From positions 2,510,519 to 2,574,518 of the forward strand of contig NZ_FUFN01000010.1 of assembly GCF_900162615.1 (NCBI RefSeq): a stretch of 64,000 bases of DNA. Direction: 5' to 3'. Every line of letters starts with the position of its first letter. Position 1 is the first letter of the stretch. Source of the stretch: Virgibacillus proomii (GTDB lineage: Bacteria; Bacillota; Bacilli; Bacillales; Amphibacillaceae). Shown piece by piece: positions 25,152 through 34,683 of this stretch. The notes beneath the pieces were generated by a model. That model searched no databases and was not told where the DNA came from. It worked only from the letters and a program-made list of their open reading frames with translations. A program made the translations under genes and the position numbers.

Positions 25152-26423
25152 TTAACCCATATTTTTAATTAGTTCATTACCAAATTCAGAGCACTTCACT
25201 TCCGTTGCACCTTCCATTAATCGAGCAAAATCGTAGGTAACCACCTTTGAAGCAATGGTCTTATCCATAGCTGTTGTTATCAAATCAGCTGCTTCTCTCC
25301 AATCTATATGTTCAAGCATTAAAACGGCCGATAGAATCACAGAGGATGGATTTACTTTGTCTAATCCTGCATACTTAGGTGCAGTTCCGTGGGTAGCTTC
25401 AAAAATAGCATGCCCTGTATCATAATTAATGTTTGCTCCGGGAGCAATTCCAATTCCGCCTACTTGAGCAGCAAGCGCATCAGAAATATAATCCCCATTT
25501 AAATTCATCGTAGCAACAACATCAAACTCTTTCGGTCGTGTTAAAATCTGTTGTAAGAAAATATCAGCGATAGCATCCTTTATCAAAATTTTTCCAGCTG
25601 CAAGTGCCTCATCTTGTGCTTTATTTGCCGCATCCTTTCCTTCTTTTTCAACAATGCGGTCATACTCTGCCCAAGTAAAGACTTTGTCACCAAATTCTTT
25701 CTCGGCAACCTCATAACCCCAAATTTTAAATGCGCCTTCTGTAAATTTCATGATGTTACCTTTATGTACTAAAGTAACACTCTTGCGCCCTTCATTAATC
25801 GCATATTGAATACTTGCACGTACAAGACGTTTCGTTCCTTCTTCAGAAACTGGCTTTACCCCAATTCCAGAAGTTTCTGGAAAGCGAATGTTTGTTACAT
25901 TCATTTCTTCTTTTAAAAACTTGATCACTTTTTTCACTTCATCTGTTCCATTTTGCCACTCAATTCCGGCATAAATATCTTCTGTATTTTCACGGAAGAT
26001 AACCATGTCTACATCTTCAGGACGTTTAACCGGAGACGGTACTCCATCAAAATAACGAACTGGGCGAAGACATGTAAAGAGATCTAATTCTTGGCGTAGT
26101 GCAACGTTTAAGGAACGAAATCCACCACCAATTGGTGTTGTAAGCGGTCCTTTAATAGCGATTTTATACTCATCTATTTTGTCCAACGTATCTTGTGGTA
26201 ACCATTCTCCAGTCTTGTCATACGCTTTTTGCCCTGCATAAACCTCTAGCCAATCAATTTCCTTGGTACCGTTATACGCTTTTTCCACTGCAGCTTCAAT
26301 CACTTTTTTTGCAGCTGACCAAATATCCGGTCCCGTTCCATCACCTTCAATAAAAGGTATAATTGGTTTGTTTGGAACTTTCAACTGTCCATTCTCTACT
26401 ATAATTTTTTCTCCCTTTGTCAT
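25152..26423 (-). CDS. icd: Isocitrate dehydrogenase, NADP-dependent
   Basis: 423 residues, the normal length of the Bacillus enzyme. Visible motifs: FIEGDGTGPDIW near the N-terminus, GGGFRSLNVALRQELDLF with the substrate-binding Ser and Arg, RENTEDIYAGIEW, LVHKGNIMKF, and NLNGDYISDALAA with metal ligands. It oxidatively decarboxylates isocitrate to 2-oxoglutarate. The ATG at 26421-26423 follows AGGAGG with an 11-nt spacing. An ATG three codons upstream is only 2 nt from that site. It lies 133 bp after citZ. Confidence 0.97.
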   Translation of the reverse strand: MTKGEKIIVENGQLKVPNKPIIPFIEGDGTGPDIWSAAKKVIEAAVEKAYNGTKEIDWLEVYAGQKAYDKTGEWLPQDTLDKIDEYKIAIKGPLTTPIGGGFRSLNVALRQELDLFTCLRPVRYFDGVPSPVKRPEDVDMVIFRENTEDIYAGIEWQNGTDEVKKVIKFLKEEMNVTNIRFPETSGIGVKPVSEEGTKRLVRASIQYAINEGRKSVTLVHKGNIMKFTEGAFKIWGYEVAEKEFGDKVFTWAEYDRIVEKEGKDAANKAQDEALAAGKILIKDAIADIFLQQILTRPKEFDVVATMNLNGDYISDALAAQVGGIGIAPGANINYDTGHAIFEATHGTAPKYAGLDKVNPSSVILSAVLMLEHIDWREAADLITTAMDKTIASKVVTYDFARLMEGATEVKCSEFGNELIKNMG

Positions 26424-26555
26424 AACAATCATTACCTCCTAATGTCATTTCTGTATATAGTTTAGCAAAAATAAGTCCTGCTGAACATCTTTGCTTATTG
26501 CCTGATTGTTGGCAAGATTCCATCTATTGATGTTGAGGTAGTAACTAATAATCCT

Positions 26556-27674
26556 TTATCGTTGATCAATAGTAATATATTTTGGTGATTTTGGTCCAGT
26601 ATAATCTGCTCTTGGACGAATTAATCTGTTATCAGTATATTGCTCCAAAATATGAGCAAGCCAGCCAGATGTTCGACTAACTGCAAAAATCGGTGTAAAT
26701 AAATCATGATCAATGCCCAAGCTATGATAAACCGATGCAGAATAAAAATCAACATTTGCTGGTAACCCTTTATGTTCTTTAATGTAATCTTCAATTTTTA
26801 CAGACATATTATACCATTTCGGCTGTCCAGTTAATTCTGTCAATTGCTTTGACATTTCTTTTAAAAATTTTGCCCGTGGATCTCCATTACGGTACACACG
26901 GTGCCCCATCCCCATAATCTTTTCTTTATTATCTAATTTTTCTTGAATATAAGGGATTGCATTTTCTTCTTCTCCAATTTCCATCAACATTTGCATAACC
27001 CGTTCATTTGCACCACCATGTAGCGGCCCTTTCAATGCACCAATTGCAGCAGTAATTCCAGAATAAATATCTGAAAGAGTAGCTACACAGACCCTGGCAG
27101 TAAAAGTAGAAGCATTTAGTTCATGATCAGCGTGAAGTACAAGCGCTTTATTGATGGCTTCAACTTCAATATCCCTTGGGTCTTCTTCATTTAACATGTA
27201 AAGAAAATTTTCTGCATAACTATAATCTTGCTTCGGCTTAACCGGATCTTGCCCCTTCCGAATGCGCGCGAAAGCCGTTACAATTGATGCTATTTTTGCT
27301 TGTATACGGATTGCTTTCCGCTGATTTGCTTCTGGACTCATTACTTCTGCTTCATCATCATACAAGCCTAATAATGATACAGCTGTCCGTAATGCTGCCA
27401 TTGGGTGAACTGTTGAAAGATCGTAGGAACGGAAATGTTTCACAATTCCATCTGGAAGTTCCATATTTGCAGCAAGTTCTTGCTTTAAAGCATCTAATTC
27501 GGCTTGGTTAGGAAGCTTTTGATTCCAAAGTAAGTAGATAACCTCTTCAAAACTGGAATATTCTGCCAAATCATCAATCTTGTAACCAACATACGTAAGT
27601 TGATCATCTATTATGGAACTAATTGACGATTGAGTTGCTACAACTCCTTCAAGCCCTTTCGTTGTTGCTGTCAT
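26556..27674 (-). CDS. citZ: Citrate synthase
   Basis: 372 residues, the short bacterial type. Catalytic elements: LHADHELNASTF with an active-site His, GPLHGGANE with the second His, MGHRVYRNGDPRA, and ANVDFYSASV with the catalytic Asp. It condenses oxaloacetate and acetyl-CoA. An AAGGAGAG site precedes the ATG. It is the first gene of the citZ-icd-mdh block. A perfect palindrome about 110-134 bp upstream may be an operator. Confidence 0.96.
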   Translation of the reverse strand: MTATTKGLEGVVATQSSISSIIDDQLTYVGYKIDDLAEYSSFEEVIYLLWNQKLPNQAELDALKQELAANMELPDGIVKHFRSYDLSTVHPMAALRTAVSLLGLYDDEAEVMSPEANQRKAIRIQAKIASIVTAFARIRKGQDPVKPKQDYSYAENFLYMLNEEDPRDIEVEAINKALVLHADHELNASTFTARVCVATLSDIYSGITAAIGALKGPLHGGANERVMQMLMEIGEEENAIPYIQEKLDNKEKIMGMGHRVYRNGDPRAKFLKEMSKQLTELTGQPKWYNMSVKIEDYIKEHKGLPANVDFYSASVYHSLGIDHDLFTPIFAVSRTSGWLAHILEQYTDNRLIRPRADYTGPKSPKYITIDQR

Positions 27675-27783
27675 AACAAACCCTCTCCTTTATAAATTAT
27701 TTAGCACACTATCTTTCGACAATGTTTTAAAACTTATAAAAATTTATCCCCCTATGATAATTATAAAGTATTACGAATCTAAT

Positions 27784-27808
27784 GTGAATTGAAACCGATT
27801 CAATTCAC
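27784..27808. promoter_or_regulatory. Candidate operator upstream of citZ
   Basis: GTGAATTGAA (27784-27793) and TTCAATTCAC (27799-27808) form a perfect 10-bp inverted repeat around ACCGA. The centre (TGAAACCGATTCA) resembles a cre site but is one base short, so another regulator is equally possible. Confidence 0.5.
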
Positions 27809-28043
27809 TATTTAGATTTTACTAGATACACAAATATTTTGCAAAAAAGAGTTTCTTTAGCTTCAACTTCGGTGAATCATTATCAAGTATAGAATTGGGG
27901 AAGTTTAGACAGATGCAGCACATTTCGACATTCATTACTAGAGTATCTTTATTAAAAACAATAGTTTATAAGACTATTTTGTTTATAAGTTGCATAAGTA
28001 ATTAGAGAATGGTTTTTGATTTTTAATAAAATGGGGTTCAATT

Positions 28044-29150
28044 ATGTACAAGCCACTTCTATTTCAATGTGTCCGATTGGTGCTTATCATTATTAGCATC
28101 GCATTGTTATGTTTCTCTATGACAATAAGCTTTAGCTATTTGTATCCACTGGCAATTGCCAGTTTAATTGCGATTATTCTTCATCCAGTTGTTACATTTT
28201 TAGAAGAAAGGTTAAAATTACCAAGATTATTAGGAACAACAGGAACCATGCTGGTACTTTTTTTTCTTCTAAGCGGCCTTTTATTTATTCTTGTTTCTGA
28301 ATTTATCCAAGGAACCTTATTTTTAGCAGAACAATTGCCTACGCATTTCCAAACATTCAGTCTTTATTTGACAAATTTCATTGAGCAAAATATCATTCCT
28401 ATATATCAAAAGTTAACTGCCTATTTTCAAACATTGAATGCTAGTCAACAAGCAGCCATTAGCGAAAACTTAAAGCACTTTATTAACAATCTTACAGCTT
28501 CTGCAACAACATTTTTACAAGGGGCGCTTCTTAAGTTACCAACGATTATTGCATCTTTACCCAGCTCTATTACAATCGTTATCTTTATTCTTTTAGCAGC
28601 CTTTATGATCACGGTTGACTATAAAAAAATCGTACTATTTTTTCACAAGCATATACCGAATACGTTTAAAATGCCAATCCATAAAGTGATTGTTCAGCTA
28701 AAAAAAACAATTATCGGATATGCAAAAGCCCAAATCATCCTTGTGCTGATTTCGGCTATTCTTGTATACGTCGGATTAGTTATTATACAGGTAAATCATG
28801 CTTTTACGATTACATTATACATTGCTCTTGTCGACTTATTTCCTTATATTGGTTCGGGTATTATTTTTATGCCATGGATCATTTATCTTTTTATAGTTGG
28901 AAATTACTCGATGTCGATTAATTTATCGATTTTGTACGGAATTGTTATCATCATTAGGCAATTAATTGAGCCAAAAATATTATCTTCTAGTATCGGTATC
29001 CATCCCCTTGTAGCACTAATAACATTATTTATTGGCATTCAATTTTGGGGAGTAATTGGATTTCTAATCGCACCTATCATGCTTATCTTTATTAACACGC
29101 TATATCGAGCAGGCACATTTAACGAGATTTGGAAATTTATTAAAGGATAA
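28044..29150 (+). CDS. ytvI: AI-2E transporter family protein, YtvI type
   Basis: 368-residue multi-pass membrane protein with about eight hydrophobic segments. It shows the family layout: two N-terminal helices, a hydrophilic region (about 90-170), then four or more C-terminal helices with YIGSGIIFMPWIIY and RQLIEPKILSSSIGIHPL, the conserved E-P-K segment of the UPF0118/AI-2E family. B. subtilis YtvI is annotated as a sporulation integral membrane protein. The transported substrate is unknown. It is one of the few + strand genes and converges on fxsA with a 3-bp gap. Confidence 0.85.
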   Translation: MYKPLLFQCVRLVLIIISIALLCFSMTISFSYLYPLAIASLIAIILHPVVTFLEERLKLPRLLGTTGTMLVLFFLLSGLLFILVSEFIQGTLFLAEQLPTHFQTFSLYLTNFIEQNIIPIYQKLTAYFQTLNASQQAAISENLKHFINNLTASATTFLQGALLKLPTIIASLPSSITIVIFILLAAFMITVDYKKIVLFFHKHIPNTFKMPIHKVIVQLKKTIIGYAKAQIILVLISAILVYVGLVIIQVNHAFTITLYIALVDLFPYIGSGIIFMPWIIYLFIVGNYSMSINLSILYGIVIIIRQLIEPKILSSSIGIHPLVALITLFIGIQFWGVIGFLIAPIMLIFINTLYRAGTFNEIWKFIKG

Positions 29151-29153
29151 AAC

Positions 29154-29543
29154 TCACCACCTTCGATATATGATGGTACGGTTTTTTATAAAGTACTTCA
29201 TTATTGCTTCTATTTTTTTACTAAACATTCGCCGAGTTGGAGGTATAACTAATAGAAAACCAACCGCATCGGTAATAAAGCCCGGAGTGACTAACAAAAC
29301 AGCTCCAATTAACACACATATTCCATTAATAATATATCCTGTAGGTGCTTCTCCACGCTGAATGGAAAGCTGTGCCTGATTCCATATCTCAATTCCTTGT
29401 TGTTTTGCTAAATAAAAGCCAATTGCGCCAGTCAATATAATCAATAACACAACCCACCAAGTTCCAATTATTCCACCAATCCAAATAAAAAGACCGATTT
29501 CGAGTGCAGAAAGAATAAATGCCGTAAGTAAAAACCATTTCAT
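29154..29543 (-). CDS. fxsA: FxsA-family membrane protein
   Basis: 129 residues with two N-terminal hydrophobic segments (LLTAFILSALEIGLFIWIG and WWVVLLIILTGAIGFYLA), then a cytoplasmic loop and a third segment (ILIGAVLLVTPGFITDAVGFLLVIPPTR). The GFITDAVGFLLVIPPTR motif is diagnostic for FxsA. E. coli FxsA relieves phage T7 exclusion by F plasmids, but the native role is unknown. It lies downstream of pyk, as ytzA does in B. subtilis. The ATG follows a GAGGTG site. Confidence 0.9.
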   Translation of the reverse strand: MKWFLLTAFILSALEIGLFIWIGGIIGTWWVVLLIILTGAIGFYLAKQQGIEIWNQAQLSIQRGEAPTGYIINGICVLIGAVLLVTPGFITDAVGFLLVIPPTRRMFSKKIEAIMKYFIKNRTIIYRRW

Positions 29544-29632
29544 TGAATTTTTTCACCTCCATATGATTCAGTAGTGAGTAGTATAAATTTGTCTTCCCTG
29601 AAAAAACTGTACACGCTCTGCTGTAAAAGAAG

Positions 29633-29673
29633 ATATAGAAAAAGAGGGGAGAGAACACCCTCTTTTTCTATAT
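29633..29673 (-). terminator. Terminator of pfkA-pyk
   Basis: A 16-bp perfect stem (ATATAGAAAAAGAGGG / CCCTCTTTTTCTATAT) right after the pyk stop codon. It is symmetrical enough to act in both directions. Confidence 0.9.
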
Positions 29674-29678
29674 GAACA

Positions 29679-31439
29679 TTAAAGTACTCTTGTATGCCCT
29701 TGATAGATGTCGCCTTTCGCACCATCAACAGTGATAATTTCATCATCTTTAATCACATCAAACACATCCTCAACACCAACGATTACAGGGATTCCTAAAC
29801 TTAATCCAACAACCGCAGCATGAGAAGTAAGCCCAGCTTCTTCTGTAATAATACCAGCAGCCTTTTCTATTGCCGGCATCATTTCTTTTTCCGTACCGTA
29901 AGTAACTAATATATCGCCTTCTTGTACTTTTTCTATTGCTTCCTTCGCTGATTTTACAACAACTGCTCTGCCAAAAGCGCTTTTTCTTCCAATTCCCTGA
30001 CCTTTTGCAATGATATCGCCAATGACATGAACCTTCATTAAATTCGTTGTACCACTTTCCCCAACCGGTACACCAGCGGTAATAATAACACGGTTTCCAC
30101 GCTCAACCATTCCGGATTGTAAGCCTCTTTCTACTGCGATATCCAACATTTCGTCCGTAGAGCCTGCACGTTTACATGTAACTGCATGTACACCCCAGAC
30201 TAAGGAAAGACGGCGATTTACTCTCTCAGAAAATGTAACTGCAAGAATTGGAGCATGTGGACGATATTTGGAAATCATTCTTGCCGTGTGGCCACTTTCT
30301 GTCGGCGTGATAATTGCACTTACCGATAAGTTCATTGCTGTATGTGTAACAGATTGACTGATTGCATCTGTGATCGTCATATCTACATTACGCGAGCGTT
30401 CCCGTAAAATGGACTGATGATCTAAAGCAGTTTCTGCCTTCATTGCAATATTGCTCATCGTTTGTACAGATTCAACCGGGTAATCACCGGCAGCCGTTTC
30501 ACCAGATAGCATAACTGCATCGGTTCCGTCAAAAATGGCATTCGCTACATCTGATGCTTCTGCTCTTGTTGGTCGTGGATTACGTTGCATTGAATCAAGC
30601 ATTTGGGTAGCCGTAATAACAGGTTTACCTGCTATATTACATTTTTCAATAAATTTTTTCTGTACAAGCGGTACATCCTCAGCAGGAATTTCCACACCAA
30701 GATCACCGCGGGCAACCATTAATCCATCACTTACTTCTAAAATGCTGTCGATATTGTCGACACCCTCTTGGTTTTCAATCTTAGGGATAATTTGAATATG
30801 CGTTGCATTATGTCTTTCAAGGAGTTCTTTTATTTCTAAAACATCCGATGCACGTCTGACAAAAGAAGCTGCGATGAAATCTACATCATGTTCAATACCA
30901 AAAATAATATCGTTAGCGTCTTTCTCCGTAATTCCAGGCAGGTTTACCGAAACATTTGGGATGTTAACACCTTTTTTATTCTTGATGATACCTGTATTAA
31001 GTGCAATTGTTTTCACTTCTTGTTTTGCTTGATCAATTTCAACAACCTTTAATTCGATTAATCCATCATCTAGAAGAATTTTAGAGCCGACATGGACATC
31101 ATTAATTAGACCAGGATACGTAACCGAAAAACGTTCAGCTGTTCCTTCTACTTCTTTCATTGATACATAAACTATATTTCCTTGCACTAGTTCAGCTTGT
31201 CCATTGACAAAGTCGTGTGTACGAATTTCTGGTCCTTTCGTATCTAGAAGTATCGCAATAGTTTTCCCTGTTTTTTCTGCCGCTTTACGTATATTTTCAA
31301 TTCGTGCTGCATGTTCTTCATAATTACCATGTGAAAAGTTCAGGCGAGCAACGTTCATCCCACATTCCATTAACTTCTCCAAGGTTTCAATAGATTCTGA
31401 TGCAGGTCCGATTGTACATACAATTTTTGTGTTTCTCAT
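29679..31439 (-). CDS. pyk: Pyruvate kinase with C-terminal PEP-utiliser domain
   Basis: 586 residues. The catalytic barrel has MNVARLNFSHGNYEEH, LDTKGPEIRT, IIPKIENQEGV, VARGDLGVEIP and MLSGETAAGDYP. An extra domain of about 110 residues at the C-terminus ends with EEAGLTSHAAVVGLSLGIP, a phosphohistidine-like TSHA motif that is typical of Bacillus-type enzymes. It converts PEP and ADP to pyruvate and ATP. It lies 32 bp after pfkA, so the two are one glycolytic operon. The ATG follows a GGAGG site. Confidence 0.97.
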   Translation of the reverse strand: MRNTKIVCTIGPASESIETLEKLMECGMNVARLNFSHGNYEEHAARIENIRKAAEKTGKTIAILLDTKGPEIRTHDFVNGQAELVQGNIVYVSMKEVEGTAERFSVTYPGLINDVHVGSKILLDDGLIELKVVEIDQAKQEVKTIALNTGIIKNKKGVNIPNVSVNLPGITEKDANDIIFGIEHDVDFIAASFVRRASDVLEIKELLERHNATHIQIIPKIENQEGVDNIDSILEVSDGLMVARGDLGVEIPAEDVPLVQKKFIEKCNIAGKPVITATQMLDSMQRNPRPTRAEASDVANAIFDGTDAVMLSGETAAGDYPVESVQTMSNIAMKAETALDHQSILRERSRNVDMTITDAISQSVTHTAMNLSVSAIITPTESGHTARMISKYRPHAPILAVTFSERVNRRLSLVWGVHAVTCKRAGSTDEMLDIAVERGLQSGMVERGNRVIITAGVPVGESGTTNLMKVHVIGDIIAKGQGIGRKSAFGRAVVVKSAKEAIEKVQEGDILVTYGTEKEMMPAIEKAAGIITEEAGLTSHAAVVGLSLGIPVIVGVEDVFDVIKDDEIITVDGAKGDIYQGHTRVL

Positions 31440-31471
31440 TATTGTTTCCTCCTTAATTTACCGTTCCAACG

Positions 31472-32431
31472 TTAAATAGATAGTTCTTGAGATAAAGTAT
31501 ACATGTCATCGTTAATGGTATGCTGCTCGTGCAGAACTTTACTAATTTCATGATCAACTATTTGGTTCTGTTGAATTCCTACCATTCTTCCTGCTTTACC
31601 AGCCATTAACAAATCGACTGCTTTAGCAGCAAGTCTGCTTGCCAGTACACGATCTGCTGCTGACGGCGACCCACCGCGTTGAATATGTCCTAACACCGTA
31701 ACACGTGTTTCTAAATCCGTCGCTTCTTCAATTCTTTTTCCATATTCAATCCCGCTACCTACACCTTCTGCAAGTATAATAATACTATGTTTCTTTCCAC
31801 GTTTGTGTCCTCGCTTCAACTTTTGAACAACTGTTTCAAACTTTTCCTTCTTTTCAGGGATTAAAATACTCTCTGCACCATCAGCCAAGCCTGCCCAAAG
31901 TGCAATATCTCCTGCATTTCTTCCCATCACCTCAATAATATAGGTGCGTTTATGGGAAGTTGCTGTATCACGAACTTTATCAATTGCTTCAATCACAGTA
32001 TTTAATGCTGTATCAAAGCCAATTGTAAAATCAGTTCCCGCAATATCGTTATCAATCGTTCCTGGCACACCAATACATGGATAGCCTTTTTCCGTTAATT
32101 TTTGTGCTCCACGAAAACTACCGTCACCGCCAATAACGATTAAACCTTCAATACCAAATTTATTTAGTTGTTCAATTGCTTTTTGTTGTCCTTCTTCTGT
32201 TTTAAATTCTTCACTTCTTGCAGAGTAAAGGATTGTTCCGCCACGATGGATAATATCACCTACAGAACCAATTTCCATCTTTTCTATAGTACCTTCCATT
32301 AATCCTTGAAAGCCATATTTAACTCCATATACTTCTATATTATGATAAATGGCTTTCCTTACTACTGCTCGAATTGCAGCATTCATTCCTGGTGCATCGC
32401 CACCGCTAGTTAAAACGCCAATTTTTTTCAT
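31472..32431 (-). CDS. pfkA: ATP-dependent 6-phosphofructokinase
   Basis: 319 residues from ATG 32431 (KKIGVLTSGGDAPGMN). ATP-binding GGDGSF, the catalytic GTIDNDI with Asp and Thr, and MGRNAGDIALWAG and GHIQRGGSPSA follow. It phosphorylates fructose 6-phosphate, the main control step of glycolysis. An upstream ATG three codons earlier lies almost on the GAGGTGG site, so the shorter start is preferred. Confidence 0.97.
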   Translation of the reverse strand: MKKIGVLTSGGDAPGMNAAIRAVVRKAIYHNIEVYGVKYGFQGLMEGTIEKMEIGSVGDIIHRGGTILYSARSEEFKTEEGQQKAIEQLNKFGIEGLIVIGGDGSFRGAQKLTEKGYPCIGVPGTIDNDIAGTDFTIGFDTALNTVIEAIDKVRDTATSHKRTYIIEVMGRNAGDIALWAGLADGAESILIPEKKEKFETVVQKLKRGHKRGKKHSIIILAEGVGSGIEYGKRIEEATDLETRVTVLGHIQRGGSPSAADRVLASRLAAKAVDLLMAGKAGRMVGIQQNQIVDHEISKVLHEQHTINDDMYTLSQELSI

Positions 32432-32440
32432 AGTTTTCAT

Positions 32441-32727
32441 TCCACCTCTGGTCTTACAATTTTCTGTTCAAAAAATGTCCTCTCTTAAAAGATAATTGGA
32501 AATAAGTAAAATAGCAATTAAAATCATGTAAAATATTGCACATTTTCTCATGAAAGCCCTTTATGTATGTGACTTCCAGCCCGATTAACATATTATGGAA
32601 AAACGCGAACTAGGGTTGACATAAACTGCCAACCCCCTTTATCATAAAAAATCTCATCTCCCCATCTTAGTATACCACCTAAGATTTGTTGCTAACCAAG
32701 CATCCTATAATTTTGCCTTTCATTTAA
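32441..32727. other. Intergenic stretch between accA and pfkA
   Basis: About 290 bp with the pfkA promoter. A GGGTTG / CAACCC inverted repeat at 32613-32636 is a possible weak terminator for accA. No gene is visible. Confidence 0.4.
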
Positions 32728-33684
32728 TTAGATTGTCTGGTATTGCCCAATTTTCTTATATTTTTCCCATCTTTTTTTAAGTAATTCATCAACTGAATAT
32801 TTCTCTAACATTTGTAAAGATTGTACTATCGCCTCGTCTAAATATGCAGCTTGTTCTTTCACATTGCGGTGGGCACCACCTCTGGGCTCTGGAATAATGC
32901 GATCGATAATCCCTAACTTTTTCAAATCATATGCAGTTATTTTCATCGACTCTGCCGCAGTCTGTGCATAACTGGCATCCTTCCATAAAATAGAAGCTGC
33001 CCCTTCCGGTGAAATTACAGAATAGGTGCTATTTTCCAGCATATGTATTTCATCTCCTACTCCTAATGCCAAAGCACCGCCACTTCCACCTTCACCAATC
33101 ACAACACAAATTATCGGCACAGTAAGTCCAGCCATTTCCATTAGATTCCTAGCTATCGCTTCACTTTGCCCTCTTTCTTCAGCTGCCTTCCCCGGATAAG
33201 CTCCTTTTGTGTCAATAAAACAAATAATTGGTCGGGAAAACTTTTCAGCCTGTTTCATATGCCGCAAAGCCTTTCGGTATCCTTCTGGGTGAGGCATTCC
33301 AAAATTACGCCGAATATTTTCTTTTGTATCCTTTCCACGTTGATGTCCAATAATTGTAACTGGCTTTTCTTTATAAAAGGCAATACCTGTCACAATTGCT
33401 GCATCATCTCCAAATAGACGATCCCCATGAAATTCAATAAAATCGGTAAATAGTTCTTCAATATAATCCAACGTTGTTGGTCTTTCCGGATGTCTGGCAA
33501 GTTGAACACGATCCCATGGTTTTAAATTACTATAAATATCATTTTCTAATATCGCAAGACGCTTCTCTAATGTATTAATTTCTTCTGTTAAATCGATATC
33601 ACTATCTGCAGTGAAACGTTTTAGTTCTGCAATTTTTTCCTTCAAATTTACAATTGGTTTTTCAAATTCCAACATCTGCTTCAT
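32728..33684 (-). CDS. accA: Acetyl-CoA carboxylase carboxyltransferase subunit alpha
   Basis: 318 residues. The N-terminal helical part starts with LEFEKPIVNLKEKIAELK. The crotonase-like core follows with HGDRLFGDDAAIVTGIA, IGHQRGKDTKEN, PICFIDTKGAYPG, AEERGQSEAIA and GEGGSGGALALGVGD, which hold the glycine-rich oxyanion-hole segments. With AccD it transfers the carboxyl group from biotin to acetyl-CoA, giving malonyl-CoA for fatty-acid synthesis. Its start overlaps the accD end by 4 nt, implying translational coupling. Confidence 0.97.
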   Translation of the reverse strand: MKQMLEFEKPIVNLKEKIAELKRFTADSDIDLTEEINTLEKRLAILENDIYSNLKPWDRVQLARHPERPTTLDYIEELFTDFIEFHGDRLFGDDAAIVTGIAFYKEKPVTIIGHQRGKDTKENIRRNFGMPHPEGYRKALRHMKQAEKFSRPIICFIDTKGAYPGKAAEERGQSEAIARNLMEMAGLTVPIICVVIGEGGSGGALALGVGDEIHMLENSTYSVISPEGAASILWKDASYAQTAAESMKITAYDLKKLGIIDRIIPEPRGGAHRNVKEQAAYLDEAIVQSLQMLEKYSVDELLKKRWEKYKKIGQYQTI

Positions 33685-34541
33685 GATTTCTTTCCACCTT
33701 TCTGATGAAACGTTAGCAATAATGCTAATAAATCTTTCATTTCTGAACGGTGTACAACTTTATCCAATTGCCCGTGCTCCAATTGAAATTCAGCTGTTTG
33801 AAAATCATCAGGCAGTTTTTCACGAATTGTTTGCTCAATAATACGACGACCTGCAAAACCAATTAAAGCTCCCGGCTCCGCAAGATGATAATCACCAATC
33901 GAAGCAAAACTTGCCGATACTCCTCCTGTTGTCGGGTGTGTCATAACAGAAATCATTAAACCTCCCGCATCGCTAAAATGTTTAATAGCTGCTGCTGTCT
34001 TTGCCATTTGCATCAAGCTGAGAACACCTTCCTGCATTCTTGCCCCACCGGATGCTGTAAAAATAATAAACGGAATGCCTTCATCTTTTGCATTTTCAAC
34101 TGCGCGCGCAATTTTTTCGCCGATTACCGACCCCATACTCCCCATCCGAAAGGTAGAATCCATAACCGCAAATGCCGTAACATTGCCATTTATCTTTCCT
34201 TTTCCGGTGACTACACCTTCTTTGAGACCTGTTTTCTGCTTATCTTTTTCAATCTTTTCTTCGTAGCCAGGGAAATGGAGCGGATTTCCAGTTGTTAACT
34301 GCTTGTCCCATTCGTTGAAGCTTCCTTCGTCAAATAATGTATTAATTCGCTGCCATGCTTGTAATGGATGATGATAATCACAGTTCGGACACACTTGTAA
34401 ATTTTTATTCATTTCTTTACGATAGTATATTTTATGGCACCCACTACATTTCTGCATTAAGCCCTCAGGAACATCAGCTTTTGCCTGTTCACTCGGGATG
34501 GATGCATATTTTTTTCGCTTGCCAAAAAAATCCTTAAGCAA
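33681..34541 (-). CDS. accD: Acetyl-CoA carboxylase carboxyltransferase subunit beta
   Basis: 286 residues from a TTG at 34539-34541 that lies 7 nt after AAGGAGG. It gives MLKDFFGKRKKYASIPSEQ, as in B. subtilis AccD. Zinc finger C-SGC ... C-PNC (about 29-51), then the core with MDSTFRMGSMGSVIGEK, FTASGGARMQEG, SVMTHPTTGGVSASFASIGD and FAGRRIIEQT. It is the partner of AccA. An upstream TTG in frame overlaps the ribosome site. It is downstream of the GntR gene by 143 bp. Confidence 0.96.
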   Translation of the reverse strand: MLKDFFGKRKKYASIPSEQAKADVPEGLMQKCSGCHKIYYRKEMNKNLQVCPNCDYHHPLQAWQRINTLFDEGSFNEWDKQLTTGNPLHFPGYEEKIEKDKQKTGLKEGVVTGKGKINGNVTAFAVMDSTFRMGSMGSVIGEKIARAVENAKDEGIPFIIFTASGGARMQEGVLSLMQMAKTAAAIKHFSDAGGLMISVMTHPTTGGVSASFASIGDYHLAEPGALIGFAGRRIIEQTIREKLPDDFQTAEFQLEHGQLDKVVHRSEMKDLLALLLTFHQKGGKKS

Positions 34542-34683
34542 GACAATTCCTCCTTTTTTCAACAACCCCTAACACGTGCATAAAAGCTATTTCTCTATTT
34601 TACCGAAAGAGCTTAATGGTTTTTTTATCTATTATACATAAGTTGTACGAAAAAAACTGTCAAAAACAGTCGGCAATTTGAGA

